Source: Geomonas anaerohicana
Lineage (GTDB): Bacteria; Desulfobacterota; Desulfuromonadia; Geobacterales; Geobacteraceae
Length of the DNA stretch: 64,000 bases
Direction of reading: 5' to 3'
Assembly (NCBI RefSeq): GCF_016458305.1
Contig: NZ_JAEMHL010000003.1
Coordinates: forward strand, 579,028 to 643,027
In this document: positions 25,167-34,189 of the stretch, one piece after another
Layout of the letters: every line of letters begins with the position of its first letter
How positions within the stretch are numbered: position 1 is the stretch's first letter
Notes under the pieces: generated by a model
What the model was told of the DNA's origin: nothing
Seen by the model: only the letters and a program-made list of their open reading frames with translations
The model's database searches: none
Made by a program: the position numbers and the translations under genes

Positions 25167-27247
25167 GGGGTCTCGGCCGGCGGGAGGGTGAAGTAGAAGG
25201 TCGCCCCCTCGCCGGGCCTCCCCTCGCCCCACACCCTGCCGCCCATGCGCTCCAGCATGCGCAGCACCATGGACAGACCCAGCCCGTGCCCCTGGAAACG
25301 GCTGCCGTCGTGCAGCTTCTGGAACGGGATGAAGAGCTTGCCGGCCTGGGCCATCTCGAACCCTTCGCCGTTGTCCCTTACGTAGCAGACCCCGTCTTTT
25401 TGTCCGAAGGCGATCCTGGTGCACCCTTTCAGGGCGCTGTACTTCCAGGCGTTCCCCAGCAGGTTTTCCATCACCCCCGACAACAGCCTCTGGTCACCGG
25501 TGACCAGCACGCCCTCCTGGATCTCCAACTCCACCTCACGGTCGGGGTCGGTGATCCTCAGGTCGGCCAGGATGCGCTGTGCCATGAGGCTTAAGTCGAC
25601 CGTTTCGAGGGTGAGCTGCGCCGATTTCACCGCGGAGAAATCGAGCATCCGGTCCAGGGTCTGCTCCATCCTTTCACCGCCGCTGATGATGCTGGCCAGG
25701 TATTCCCTGGCGGGGCCGTCCAGCGTGTGTCCGTACCCATCCAGCAGCAGTTCCCCATAGCCGTAGATCACCCGCAGCGGGGTGCGCAGGTCGTGGGAGA
25801 CCGAGTCGTAGAGGAATTCGAGCTCGGCATAGGCCCGGCTCAACTCCGAAGTCCGCTCCGCCACCCGCCGTTCCAGGTGCTCGGAGGCCTTCCTGAGCTG
25901 CTCCGACAACCTCCTCTCGTTGGCCAGGCGCATTGCGTTGCGGACGCTGATCCCGATCACCGGGGCGATCCCCTGGATCAGGTTGAGGTCGCTTTGCAGC
26001 AGCCCCCCCTCCCTGCTGGCGTCGTCTACCGCCAGGACCCCCAGGGCCTCCCCCTCGCACAGGATGGGGGCGCAGATGAAGGAGCGGACGCCCAGCGCGC
26101 TGATCAGGGCGAAGTTTTCCGGCACCGCCTGACCGCGGATTTCCTCGATGTCGCCCACGAGCACCGGCTGCTGGGTATGGAAACAGGTGACCAGCACCCC
26201 GCGCGGGGCCGGTGCGGACAGCGGGAACTCGATGCACCGCACCGTCTCCTCGTCCTCGGGGCTGAACCCGAAACAGCCGCGCAGAACCAGGATGTTGCGC
26301 TGCGGGTCGAGCAGGTAGACGATGCCGCGGCCGTAGCCCAGGCGCTTGTGCAGCACCTGGTTGACGCTGGAGAGGATCTCGGACAACTCGGTCCTGGTGG
26401 AGATAATCTGGCCGATCTCGTTGATGGCCAGGGCACGGTCGAAGTTTTCCTGGACCTGCGAGAGGAGCCGCTCACTGGAATTACGCATACTGGTCAGCGA
26501 CGAAAGCAGCGCCTTACGCTCGATGTGGCGACTGAGCAGGGTGAACCCCAGGTAGCTGAGCAGCCCGAGGAACAGGGGCAGCCCCAATACGCTGTGGTTG
26601 TAAAGCAGGTCGGCCAGGAGTCCGCCGACCAGGAGCAGCGTGCTGATGCGCTGTGCCAGCAGCAGCCGGTAGGTGGCCGAAGGGCGCCACCTGATCAGGT
26701 AGCGGCACACCTTGCCCCCTTTGAAAATGCACTCGGTGTGCTCGATCTCGGGGAAGTCGTGGTCGAAAAGCAGGAAGGCCGCCTCGAAGAAACCAATCCG
26801 GTTCTCGCACTGGCGGGGATTCTCCTGGACGCCCTCATGGAAGGCGACGGTAAGTTCAACTTCGCGCGGACCGGTCTTGCGCGCACTGCAACGGGAGGAG
26901 CGCGTGAAGCGTGGGGCGATCCTGTTGACGAGGTAAAAGATGTACTCAGGGCCGACCATGCCCAGCAAGAAGGATCGCAACGGCCCCAGGGCGTCGGGTG
27001 AAGCGGAGTAGCGTCCGGCTTCCCGCGCGATGCCTGGTTCGCCGGTGATCTGCACCAGCTTGTCGTGAAACAGGTTCACCTGGCGCTGGCTGAACCAATG
27101 CCCCGGGTCGCTAACCTCGTGCTGTTTCATGCCGGCGTGCGCCAGCAGGGCCTGGGTATCGACGCTCGGATAGCGCTTGCGCAGGAGTTTAAGATAGGAG
27201 TCGAAGATACGACTGTTATATAGAGGGGTGTCAGGGGACGTTGGCAT
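25163..27247 (-). CDS. Sensor histidine kinase with V4R-like input domain
   Basis: The 694-residue protein has an N-terminal sensor (about 1-190) ending in HTECIFKGGKVC, two hydrophobic segments (about 205-245), a coiled coil, a GAF domain (about 280-430) and a kinase core. The phospho-accepting histidine is in DSVSHDLRTPLRVIYGYGE, with the ATP site VMENLLGNAWKYS, DNGEGF and GLGLSMVLRML. The N-terminal domain is clearly homologous to that of the HD-GYP protein at 32261, including HWFSQ-QVNLF, AREAGRY and the cysteine set. The ATG at 27247 has AAAGG six bases upstream and aligns with the HD-GYP start. No response regulator lies beside it. The signal and partner are unknown. Confidence 0.88.
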   Translation of the reverse strand: MPTSPDTPLYNSRIFDSYLKLLRKRYPSVDTQALLAHAGMKQHEVSDPGHWFSQRQVNLFHDKLVQITGEPGIAREAGRYSASPDALGPLRSFLLGMVGPEYIFYLVNRIAPRFTRSSRCSARKTGPREVELTVAFHEGVQENPRQCENRIGFFEAAFLLFDHDFPEIEHTECIFKGGKVCRYLIRWRPSATYRLLLAQRISTLLLVGGLLADLLYNHSVLGLPLFLGLLSYLGFTLLSRHIERKALLSSLTSMRNSSERLLSQVQENFDRALAINEIGQIISTRTELSEILSSVNQVLHKRLGYGRGIVYLLDPQRNILVLRGCFGFSPEDEETVRCIEFPLSAPAPRGVLVTCFHTQQPVLVGDIEEIRGQAVPENFALISALGVRSFICAPILCEGEALGVLAVDDASREGGLLQSDLNLIQGIAPVIGISVRNAMRLANERRLSEQLRKASEHLERRVAERTSELSRAYAELEFLYDSVSHDLRTPLRVIYGYGELLLDGYGHTLDGPAREYLASIISGGERMEQTLDRMLDFSAVKSAQLTLETVDLSLMAQRILADLRITDPDREVELEIQEGVLVTGDQRLLSGVMENLLGNAWKYSALKGCTRIAFGQKDGVCYVRDNGEGFEMAQAGKLFIPFQKLHDGSRFQGHGLGLSMVLRMLERMGGRVWGEGRPGEGATFYFTLPPAETP

Positions 27248-27773
27248 CTGCAACCTTTCAAGCATCAGTGGCGCAAAATTTTACCGATTACGTAAGCGAT
27301 AATCAAGTCAGATTATTTCCTGCCGGACAAGTTCGGTGCGAAGAAACAGTCAATCGACACCAATTGCGAAGCACTGTTTAATCAGCAGGATCTAGCACTC
27401 GCCGTGGAGAGGCCTGCCGCTTGACAGCGTCACGATTTTTCCCCGCCAACCTGCCGGACAATACGACGCGCACAAAACACATTAAAATGTGATTCAAATT
27501 ACTGACTTTATTGTGCCATACTCCGATATTAACATTGCCGCATTCCCTATCAGCAAAAGACATGAGAGTCTACAAAGAAAACAGCGGCGGCAACTCCAGA
27601 CAGAGCTAAAGACCAATAATGATACGAATGTAATTTATTTAGTCTGTGAGTGACTGCTGCTCCACTCCTGCGACAAGACTCAGTATTTTTTGGCACAGAA
27701 TGTGCGGTATTCTGACGAGCATGCCTCTTTCGTCACCAGAAATGGCATGCACCACTGAAGCCGGAGCCGACCT
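27248..27773. other. 526-base divergent regulatory region
   Basis: This AT-richer gap separates the leftward kinase from the rightward GGDEF gene. No credible gene is seen. A sigma-54-type element is noted separately at 27691. The rest is promoter space for both sides, with A/T runs near 27440-27640. Confidence 0.6.
27691..27705 (+). promoter_or_regulatory. Possible sigma-54 promoter (-24/-12)
   Basis: TGGCAC-N5-GTGC resembles the consensus TGGCAC-N5-TTGC: the GG and GC doublets are ten bases apart, as required, and the T of TTGC is replaced by G. It lies about 70 bases before the GTG start of the GAF-GGDEF gene. Confidence 0.45.
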
Positions 27774-29918
27774 GTGAAACAGGACCTCGCGAACATGCCT
27801 TTTGGGGATTTGCTGTCGGAGTTGAAGGCCCTCCCCATGCTGGCGCGCTACAGCCTTACGCTCTATCGCAGGCGTGACGGCACCGTTGCGTCTAACGGGC
27901 GCTTCGAGTCCTGCGCCACCGTCGTCGAGGATCCCCTGTGCCGGGAGGTGTCGCGACACTTCTTCGAAGAGGACATGGAAGTGTTCTTCGAGGAAGGCAC
28001 CCCCTCGGTCTGCCGCTACGGTGGCGGCTTTTTCGGCTTTCTCATCCCCTTTACCCTCTCCGGCGAGGACTTCTGCCTGGTGGGTGACGGCGTTCGCGAG
28101 GAATCGATAGATCTGTGGCAGTTGGCGTCACTGGCCCGCAACGGCGGGGATGCCTTTTCGCTGCTTCCTTACGTCGAATCGCTTTGCACTGCCAGCTACG
28201 AGGAGGTCGAAGAGGTCGCCGAGCAGGTCAGGCGCAGGATCGAGTCGTACCGCCTTCCGTCGCAGCGTCACCACGAGCGTGCCGCCGTCGCCCGCGCGCA
28301 GGAACCGGTCGGCGACGAGGCGCTGTACGCCGTGTCCCAGGCCCTGGAACGGCTGGACAAGATGGGCACCGTCACAGGCTGCATCGCCATCTGCTGCGAA
28401 ACCATCGTCAGCGCCTTCCAGGCCGCGCGCATCGCGGTCGCCCTCCCCGACTCGGAACGAAAGTCCTTCTCGGTGACCGGCGTCTGGGGCCTTCCCGAGG
28501 AACTGGGCACGCTGAGCGTCGAGGCGCTGCAACTTTTCACCGCACCGGACAAGGCCAAAAAGACCGTGCTCTGGGACGGCAAACTGCGCGCAGCGCTTCC
28601 CGAGGTGCAAGCCACCGTCTGCACCACCTTCCCGCTCAGGGCCCAGGGGGAGCGGCTGGGGTTCCTGGTTATCTTCGACACCGACATCCTCCCTAACGCC
28701 GCGATGCTCATCTCCATGCTGGCCGGCGCCATGGCGGGGAAACTCTCCACGCTGGACAAGGACGCCACCCGCAGCAAGGAAAACGCCCTGTCCGAGCGTC
28801 TCATGTCCCTTACCGACACGCTGCTGCAGATCGACAGCAAGGACCTGCTCTACGAGTCCATCCTGAAGATCGCCTCCGACCTCATCGAGGCCACCCAGGG
28901 ATCGATCATGCTCATCGACAAGGACGGCGTCGGCATGCAGATCGTCTTCACCCTGGGCATGACGCTCAACATCGCCCGTTGCCTGCAGCTCAAGGTCGGC
29001 AAGGGAATCGCCGGCATGGTCGCCAAGACCGGGCAGCCGCTCCTGGTCAACGACGTGGAAAAGGACAGCAGGGTCGCCATGGCCAACCGGCTCCGGTTCA
29101 AGTCCAAGTCGCTGATCTGTATCCCGCTCAAGCTCAAGGACAAGGTGATCGGGGTCTTGAACCTCTCCGACAAGAAGAACCTGCGCCCGTTCACCCACGC
29201 CGACCTGATGCTGCTCACCTCCTTCGCCAACCTCGCCTCGCTCATGATCGAGCGCACCGAGGTGCTGGAGGAGTCGGAGCGCTTCGAACAGCTCTCGGTC
29301 ACCGACCCCCTCACCGGCCTTTACAACCGCCGTTTCCTGAAAAGCCGGCTCGAGGAGGAACTGAACCGGAGCGCGCGCCAGGGGCTCAACCTCACCGTCA
29401 TCTTCATCGACCTCGATTTCTTCAAGAGCTACAACGACCTGTGCGGCCACCTGGCCGGCGACGAGGCGCTCAAGCTCACCGCGGACATCATCAAGGATTC
29501 CCTGCGGGACATGGACATCGTGGCTCGCTACGGGGGAGAGGAGTTCTGCGCGGTGCTGCCGGGAACCTCCAAAGCGGAGGCGATGATCGTGGCGGAGCGG
29601 ATCCGTTTCGAGATCGAAAGCAAGCGTTTCCCCGGCGAGAGCGACATCCCGCTGCGCCGCCTCACCGCGAGCCTTGGCGTAGCCTCCTTCCCCGAGGACG
29701 GCAGGACCTTCAACGACCTGGTGCACGCCTCCGATATCGCCCTGTACGAAGCCAAGGCGCGCGGCCGCAACCGTATCGTGGCGGCACGGACCTCGTCCCA
29801 GCAGGGCGAATCCAAGCGGGAGGTCTCCGAGGCGCGCCCCGCGGCCACGCAGTCGAACCTTGCCAAGACCCTGGATTTTAACGCTTATCTCGAAGCATCC
29901 CTGCAGTCCAAAGGGTAA
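27774..29918 (+). CDS. GAF-GGDEF diguanylate cyclase
   Basis: The 714-residue soluble protein has two GAF-like regions (about 180-320 and 350-500) and a C-terminal GGDEF domain (about 510-680). The active motif GGEEF follows an inhibitory-site RDMD five residues earlier (RDMDIVARYGGEEF), so it should make c-di-GMP with product feedback. The second GAF shows the usual GIAGMVAKTGQPLLVND. The start is GTG at 27774 with GGAG upstream. It belongs to a c-di-GMP cluster with the PilZ-like and HD-GYP proteins downstream, although 245 bases separate it from the PilZ-like gene. The GAF ligand is unknown. Confidence 0.9.
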   Translation: MKQDLANMPFGDLLSELKALPMLARYSLTLYRRRDGTVASNGRFESCATVVEDPLCREVSRHFFEEDMEVFFEEGTPSVCRYGGGFFGFLIPFTLSGEDFCLVGDGVREESIDLWQLASLARNGGDAFSLLPYVESLCTASYEEVEEVAEQVRRRIESYRLPSQRHHERAAVARAQEPVGDEALYAVSQALERLDKMGTVTGCIAICCETIVSAFQAARIAVALPDSERKSFSVTGVWGLPEELGTLSVEALQLFTAPDKAKKTVLWDGKLRAALPEVQATVCTTFPLRAQGERLGFLVIFDTDILPNAAMLISMLAGAMAGKLSTLDKDATRSKENALSERLMSLTDTLLQIDSKDLLYESILKIASDLIEATQGSIMLIDKDGVGMQIVFTLGMTLNIARCLQLKVGKGIAGMVAKTGQPLLVNDVEKDSRVAMANRLRFKSKSLICIPLKLKDKVIGVLNLSDKKNLRPFTHADLMLLTSFANLASLMIERTEVLEESERFEQLSVTDPLTGLYNRRFLKSRLEEELNRSARQGLNLTVIFIDLDFFKSYNDLCGHLAGDEALKLTADIIKDSLRDMDIVARYGGEEFCAVLPGTSKAEAMIVAERIRFEIESKRFPGESDIPLRRLTASLGVASFPEDGRTFNDLVHASDIALYEAKARGRNRIVAARTSSQQGESKREVSEARPAATQSNLAKTLDFNAYLEASLQSKG

Positions 29919-30086
29919 CCCCCGCCGCGGCGCCGCCCCCTTGCTCCCCCCGCCTATTTCACCCGGAAAGCTCCTTCCCCGTCATATTCAAATTTTTCTA
30001 AGTCACACAGCTTTTTAATAGTGAAAAACTATCGAATTCATGGTAATAATCCCTACGCGTAATGGATGGATGCTTTGCATCCCTTT

Positions 30087-30132
30087 GAGAAACTTTGGCA
30101 CACTCACAAAACCGCCAACGCCATAGTTTCTC
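30087..30132. repeat. Hairpin in the leader of the PilZ-like gene
   Basis: GAGAAACTTTGGC (30087-30099) pairs with the reverse complement of 30120-30132 at 12 of 13 bases, leaving a 20-base loop. It lies about 30 bases ahead of the ATG at 30164 and could fold in the mRNA leader or bind a dimeric regulator. Confidence 0.6.
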
Positions 30133-30163
30133 CAGTCGTCCTTAAGGCGGCTAAGAGGTACCG

Positions 30164-32257
30164 ATGAAAGACGCCAGCAAGATTTTGCAATTTGCCCGTC
30201 CTGATATAGTAATAGAGGTCTCTCCTGGCTCCGAAAAAGAGGTGGGGCTCAGCAAGCTGATCAACAAACTGAACTTCATCAATTTTCAAGAACAATCAAT
30301 CCTCGTCAACTTCAAGCATTCGAAATATCCCCGCACGGTAACACTTGAAGCAACTCCCCTGCCCTGCCTGAACAACAAACTGGAATGCCGGTGGGTCTCA
30401 GTCGACTCCGTCGAGGTCAAGACCAACGGCTGCGTTTTCGACAGCATCCTGGTGGTCAGCGGCCACAGGATGATCACCGCCGCCCCCGAACTGATCAGCA
30501 TGAGCGACGAGGGGGCCACCTTTCTCCTTCCCGAGAAGTGCACCGAAGTAAACTACCGCAAGTCCCGGCGCTACCCCTGCTCTGACATCTCCGCGGAGCT
30601 TTTTCAAAACGGCGCGCGCTTTGAAGGCATGCTTGTCGACTTCAGCGCCGTTTCTTTCCGGGTCCACGTCCCGGGCGACGACAGCCGCAACTTCAACTGG
30701 ATCAACTGCGAGGTGCCGTTGCAGGTTGTTTTTAGTAGCGGCAGCACCACCCTGTACTCGGCCGAATGCCAAATCGCGACGCAAACGCCCGGGCAACGCA
30801 GCAGGATCTACGTGTTGGAGCCGGTGCAATCGCGCATGCAGCGCTTCAAGGCGAAAGAGATTCGCAGCGACCGGCACGAGCTTCTTCCCCTTCCCAACGC
30901 GGTCTTCAACCACCCGTTCAGCCAGAAAAGCGTGGACCTTAAAGTGCTGGACCTGTCAGGTTCCGGCTTCTCAGTCAGTGAAGATGCAGAGTTGAGCGTA
31001 CTGCTGCCGGGGATGATTATCCCGGAACTGGAACTGCGGATAGGCAACGGCTTTGCCACCAAATGCACCGCTCAGGTCGTATACCGCGACGGTGTGCAGA
31101 AGGACGTGAAAGGGGCTACCGTTCGCAGCGGGCTGTGCTTCCTGGACATGGACATACGCGACCACGTGAATCTGCTGTCGTTGCTCTACCTGGCCAAGGA
31201 CAAGCACTCCTACGTGAGCACCCAGGTCGACCTGGAGGACCTGTGGCAGTTCTTCTTTGAAAGCGGCTTCATCTACCCGGAAAAATACCACTTCTTCCAG
31301 ACCAACAAGACGCTCCTGAAGGAGACCTACAAAAGGCTTTACACCGAGAACCCCAGCATCGCCAGGCATTACATCTACCAGGAGCACGGAACCATCCTCG
31401 GGCACCTGGCAATGCTGCGTTTTTACCAGAGTAGCTGGCTTGTGCACCATCACGCCGCCAACAAGTCCGAGTCGCTGAGCGCCGGGCTGGTCGTTTTGAA
31501 CCAGCTTGCCAACTCCATAAACGACTCCTACAACCTGAAGTCAGCGTACATGGACTACATCATCTGCTACTACCGGCCAGACAACAAGTTTCCCAACCGC
31601 GTATTCGGCGGCGCAGCGAAGGCCATCGGCAGAAAGAAAGGTTGCTCCATCGATACCTTCGCCTATTTTCATTACCACCGCACCTTCTCGGATGACTGGA
31701 ATTTCTCCGGCCCCTGGAGCCTTACCCAGACGACCCGGGAGGACCTTTATGAGTTGGAGGCCTTCTACGAGCAGGAATCGGGGGGCGTGATGCTCCATGC
31801 GCTGGACCTAGAGCCCGCCATGGCGAACCAGGACCAGCTCGCCAAAGAGTACGACCGCGCCGGCCTGTCGCTCAAGCGCTACCAGTACACCCTTAAGAAA
31901 AACGGTGACACCAAGGCCATCATTCTGGTGAACATATCGGACATCGGCCTCAACCTCTCCGACCTTACCAACTGCATCCATTTGATCGTTCTGGACCAAG
32001 CGCAGTTCCCGCGTGACATAGTCTACATACTGCTCTCCATCCTGACCCACAAGCACCAGCAAAACGATATTCCGGTGCTGGCGTACCCCATGAGTTACGT
32101 CGAAGCCGCCAATCTCCCCTATGAACGAAAGTACGCTCTGTGGGCCATAAGTTCCCACGAACACGCCTCTGACTTCATCAAGTACATTAACGACATGCAG
32201 ACGCGGCATAAGACCAAGCGTACGCACGCAGCGGAACACTTGGAATCATCGGAATAA
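30164..32257 (+). CDS. PilZ-like protein with acyltransferase-like C-terminus
   Basis: The 697-residue protein has two PilZ-like regions. The first (about 127-200) has RKSRR then DFSAVS. The second (about 235-330) has RSDRHE then DLSGSG, so the RxxxR and DxSxxG elements for c-di-GMP are partly kept. Residues about 355-640 look like an N-acyltransferase of the GNAT kind (for example FVYREHGTILGHLAML-type strands and a long catalytic fold), which would join an acyl group to an amino acid or protein. No active-site residue is proven. Its stop is three bases before the HD-GYP start, so the two form an operon. It may be a c-di-GMP-controlled acyltransferase. Confidence 0.7.
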   Translation: MKDASKILQFARPDIVIEVSPGSEKEVGLSKLINKLNFINFQEQSILVNFKHSKYPRTVTLEATPLPCLNNKLECRWVSVDSVEVKTNGCVFDSILVVSGHRMITAAPELISMSDEGATFLLPEKCTEVNYRKSRRYPCSDISAELFQNGARFEGMLVDFSAVSFRVHVPGDDSRNFNWINCEVPLQVVFSSGSTTLYSAECQIATQTPGQRSRIYVLEPVQSRMQRFKAKEIRSDRHELLPLPNAVFNHPFSQKSVDLKVLDLSGSGFSVSEDAELSVLLPGMIIPELELRIGNGFATKCTAQVVYRDGVQKDVKGATVRSGLCFLDMDIRDHVNLLSLLYLAKDKHSYVSTQVDLEDLWQFFFESGFIYPEKYHFFQTNKTLLKETYKRLYTENPSIARHYIYQEHGTILGHLAMLRFYQSSWLVHHHAANKSESLSAGLVVLNQLANSINDSYNLKSAYMDYIICYYRPDNKFPNRVFGGAAKAIGRKKGCSIDTFAYFHYHRTFSDDWNFSGPWSLTQTTREDLYELEAFYEQESGGVMLHALDLEPAMANQDQLAKEYDRAGLSLKRYQYTLKKNGDTKAIILVNISDIGLNLSDLTNCIHLIVLDQAQFPRDIVYILLSILTHKHQQNDIPVLAYPMSYVEAANLPYERKYALWAISSHEHASDFIKYINDMQTRHKTKRTHAAEHLESSE

Positions 32258-32260
32258 AAG

Positions 32261-34189
32261 ATGAGCACTCCGCTTTACAACAGCAGCATCATCGACACGT
32301 ACATCAAGCTCATCAAGAGCAAGTACAACTTTGTCAACGTCGGTGAGTTGTTGAGCTACGCCAACATGACCTACCTTGAGGTGTCCGACCAGGGGCACTG
32401 GTTTTCCCAGGAACAGGTGAACCTGTTTTACGAAAAGCTGCTGAAGGTGACCGGTAACGAGAACATTGCCCGGGAGGCCGGACGCTACGCGGCTTCCCCC
32501 GAGGCCATGGGCATCATCAGACAGTACTTCCTGGGCCTGGTCGGCCCCGCCAAAGCCTATAGCCTCATCGGCGAAGCAGCCAACACCAAGATCGTCCGCT
32601 CTTCTATCTATGCCTCCAGACAGATTGCCAGCAACAGCGTTGAAATAACCGTCACGCCGCGCCCCGGGACCCACGAGGAGCCCTTCCAGTGCCAAAACAG
32701 GATGGGGTTCTTCGAAGCGGTCGCCAGTGTCTTCAACGCGAAGCTCCCCCACATCGAGCACCCGGAGTGCATGTTCAAGGGGGACCGGGTCTGCCGGTAC
32801 ATCGTGTCCTGGGACAAGGCCGCATTCACCTTGCGGAACCACACCCGCAATGCCGCGGGGCTCTTCTTGCTGGCGCTCACCGGATACTTCCTGAAGGTCG
32901 ACCCAGCCACTGCGCTGCGGGTCGTCGCGCCCTGGTCCATCACTGCGTTCCTCGCGCTCACCCTGATTTCACTCAGAAGCGAGAAAAAGGCCCTGATCCT
33001 CAGCCAGCAAAGCCTCGTCAACCTGACGGACAGCCTGTTCGAGCGAGTGGAGATCAACTACAACAACGCCCTCGTCACCAACGAGATCGGGCAGGCGATC
33101 AGCAGGCTGACCGAGGTGCACGACATCCTCTCCAACGTGATCCAGATCCTGGAAAAGCGTCTCGATTACAGCCGCGGCCTGATCCTGCTCAGCAACCCCG
33201 AGAAGTCGAGGCTCGTGTTCCAGGCCGGCTTCGGCTACCACGATGAACAGCTCGCCTTCCTGGGCAAGACCACCTTCCACCTGGACCGCCCCGACTCCAA
33301 GGGAGTCTTCGTGATCTCCTTCCGCGAGCAGCGCCCCTTCCTCGTGGCCGACGTGAAGGACATCGAGGGCAACCTCTCCGGGAAAAGCCAGAACTTCGCC
33401 AAGCAGCTCCTCTCCCAGACCTTCATCTGCTGCCCGATCATCTGCGAGGGGGAATCCCTGGGCATCATCGCCGTCGACAACCTGAAATCCAAGCGCCCCC
33501 TGGTGCAAAGCGACGTCTCCCTCCTCATGGGGATCGCCCCGGTGATCGGCATCAGCATACGCAACGCCAAGCTGCACGAGGCCAAGTCGAACCAGTTCAG
33601 CTCGTTTCTGAAGGTCATGGCGGCCTCGATCGACGCCAGGGACCCGCTCACCGCCGGCCACTCGGAGAAGGTGACTGAGTACTCCGAGGAGATCTGCGAG
33701 GAACTGGGACTGCCGCGGAACGAACGGGAGATGATCAGGGTGGCGGCCCTTCTGCACGACTACGGCAAGATCGGCGTGCCCGACGCCATTTTGAAGAAGA
33801 ACGGCCGGCTTTCCGACCTGGAATACGAGATCGTCAAGACCCACTGCCACAAGACGCGCGACATCCTTGAACAGGTTAACTTCGAGGGGATTTACCGCGA
33901 GGTCCCCGAGATAGCCGGCGCGCACCACGAAAAGATCGATGGCACCGGCTACCCCAAGGGGCTGAAAGGAAAGAACATACCGCTGGGGGCGAAGATCATC
34001 GCCGTGGCGGATTTTTACGAGGCGGTGACCTCACAGCGTCATTACCGGGCCCCCATGCCCAGGGAAGATGCCTTCCGCCTGCTCAGGGAGGGGGCGGGAT
34101 CCCATTTCGACAAGCACATCGTCGACGCCCTGATCGCCTGCCGCACCCGCGCCAACGAGGAAGACACCTCTGCGGCTCAGGAGGCCTGA
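32261..34189 (+). CDS. HD-GYP phosphodiesterase with V4R-like input domain
   Basis: The 642-residue protein has an N-terminal sensor domain (about 1-185) homologous to that of the kinase at 25163, then a hydrophobic hairpin (about 195-240), a coiled coil, a GAF domain (about 275-430) and an HD-GYP domain (about 445-630). The catalytic HD (LLHDYGKIG), the HHEKIDGTGYPKG motif and the later AVADFYEAVTSQRHYR are intact, so it should hydrolyse c-di-GMP. Conserved sensor residues include HPEC and C at GDRVC. It is co-transcribed with the PilZ-like gene. It runs 13 bases into the next, convergent gene. Confidence 0.93.
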   Translation: MSTPLYNSSIIDTYIKLIKSKYNFVNVGELLSYANMTYLEVSDQGHWFSQEQVNLFYEKLLKVTGNENIAREAGRYAASPEAMGIIRQYFLGLVGPAKAYSLIGEAANTKIVRSSIYASRQIASNSVEITVTPRPGTHEEPFQCQNRMGFFEAVASVFNAKLPHIEHPECMFKGDRVCRYIVSWDKAAFTLRNHTRNAAGLFLLALTGYFLKVDPATALRVVAPWSITAFLALTLISLRSEKKALILSQQSLVNLTDSLFERVEINYNNALVTNEIGQAISRLTEVHDILSNVIQILEKRLDYSRGLILLSNPEKSRLVFQAGFGYHDEQLAFLGKTTFHLDRPDSKGVFVISFREQRPFLVADVKDIEGNLSGKSQNFAKQLLSQTFICCPIICEGESLGIIAVDNLKSKRPLVQSDVSLLMGIAPVIGISIRNAKLHEAKSNQFSSFLKVMAASIDARDPLTAGHSEKVTEYSEEICEELGLPRNEREMIRVAALLHDYGKIGVPDAILKKNGRLSDLEYEIVKTHCHKTRDILEQVNFEGIYREVPEIAGAHHEKIDGTGYPKGLKGKNIPLGAKIIAVADFYEAVTSQRHYRAPMPREDAFRLLREGAGSHFDKHIVDALIACRTRANEEDTSAAQEA

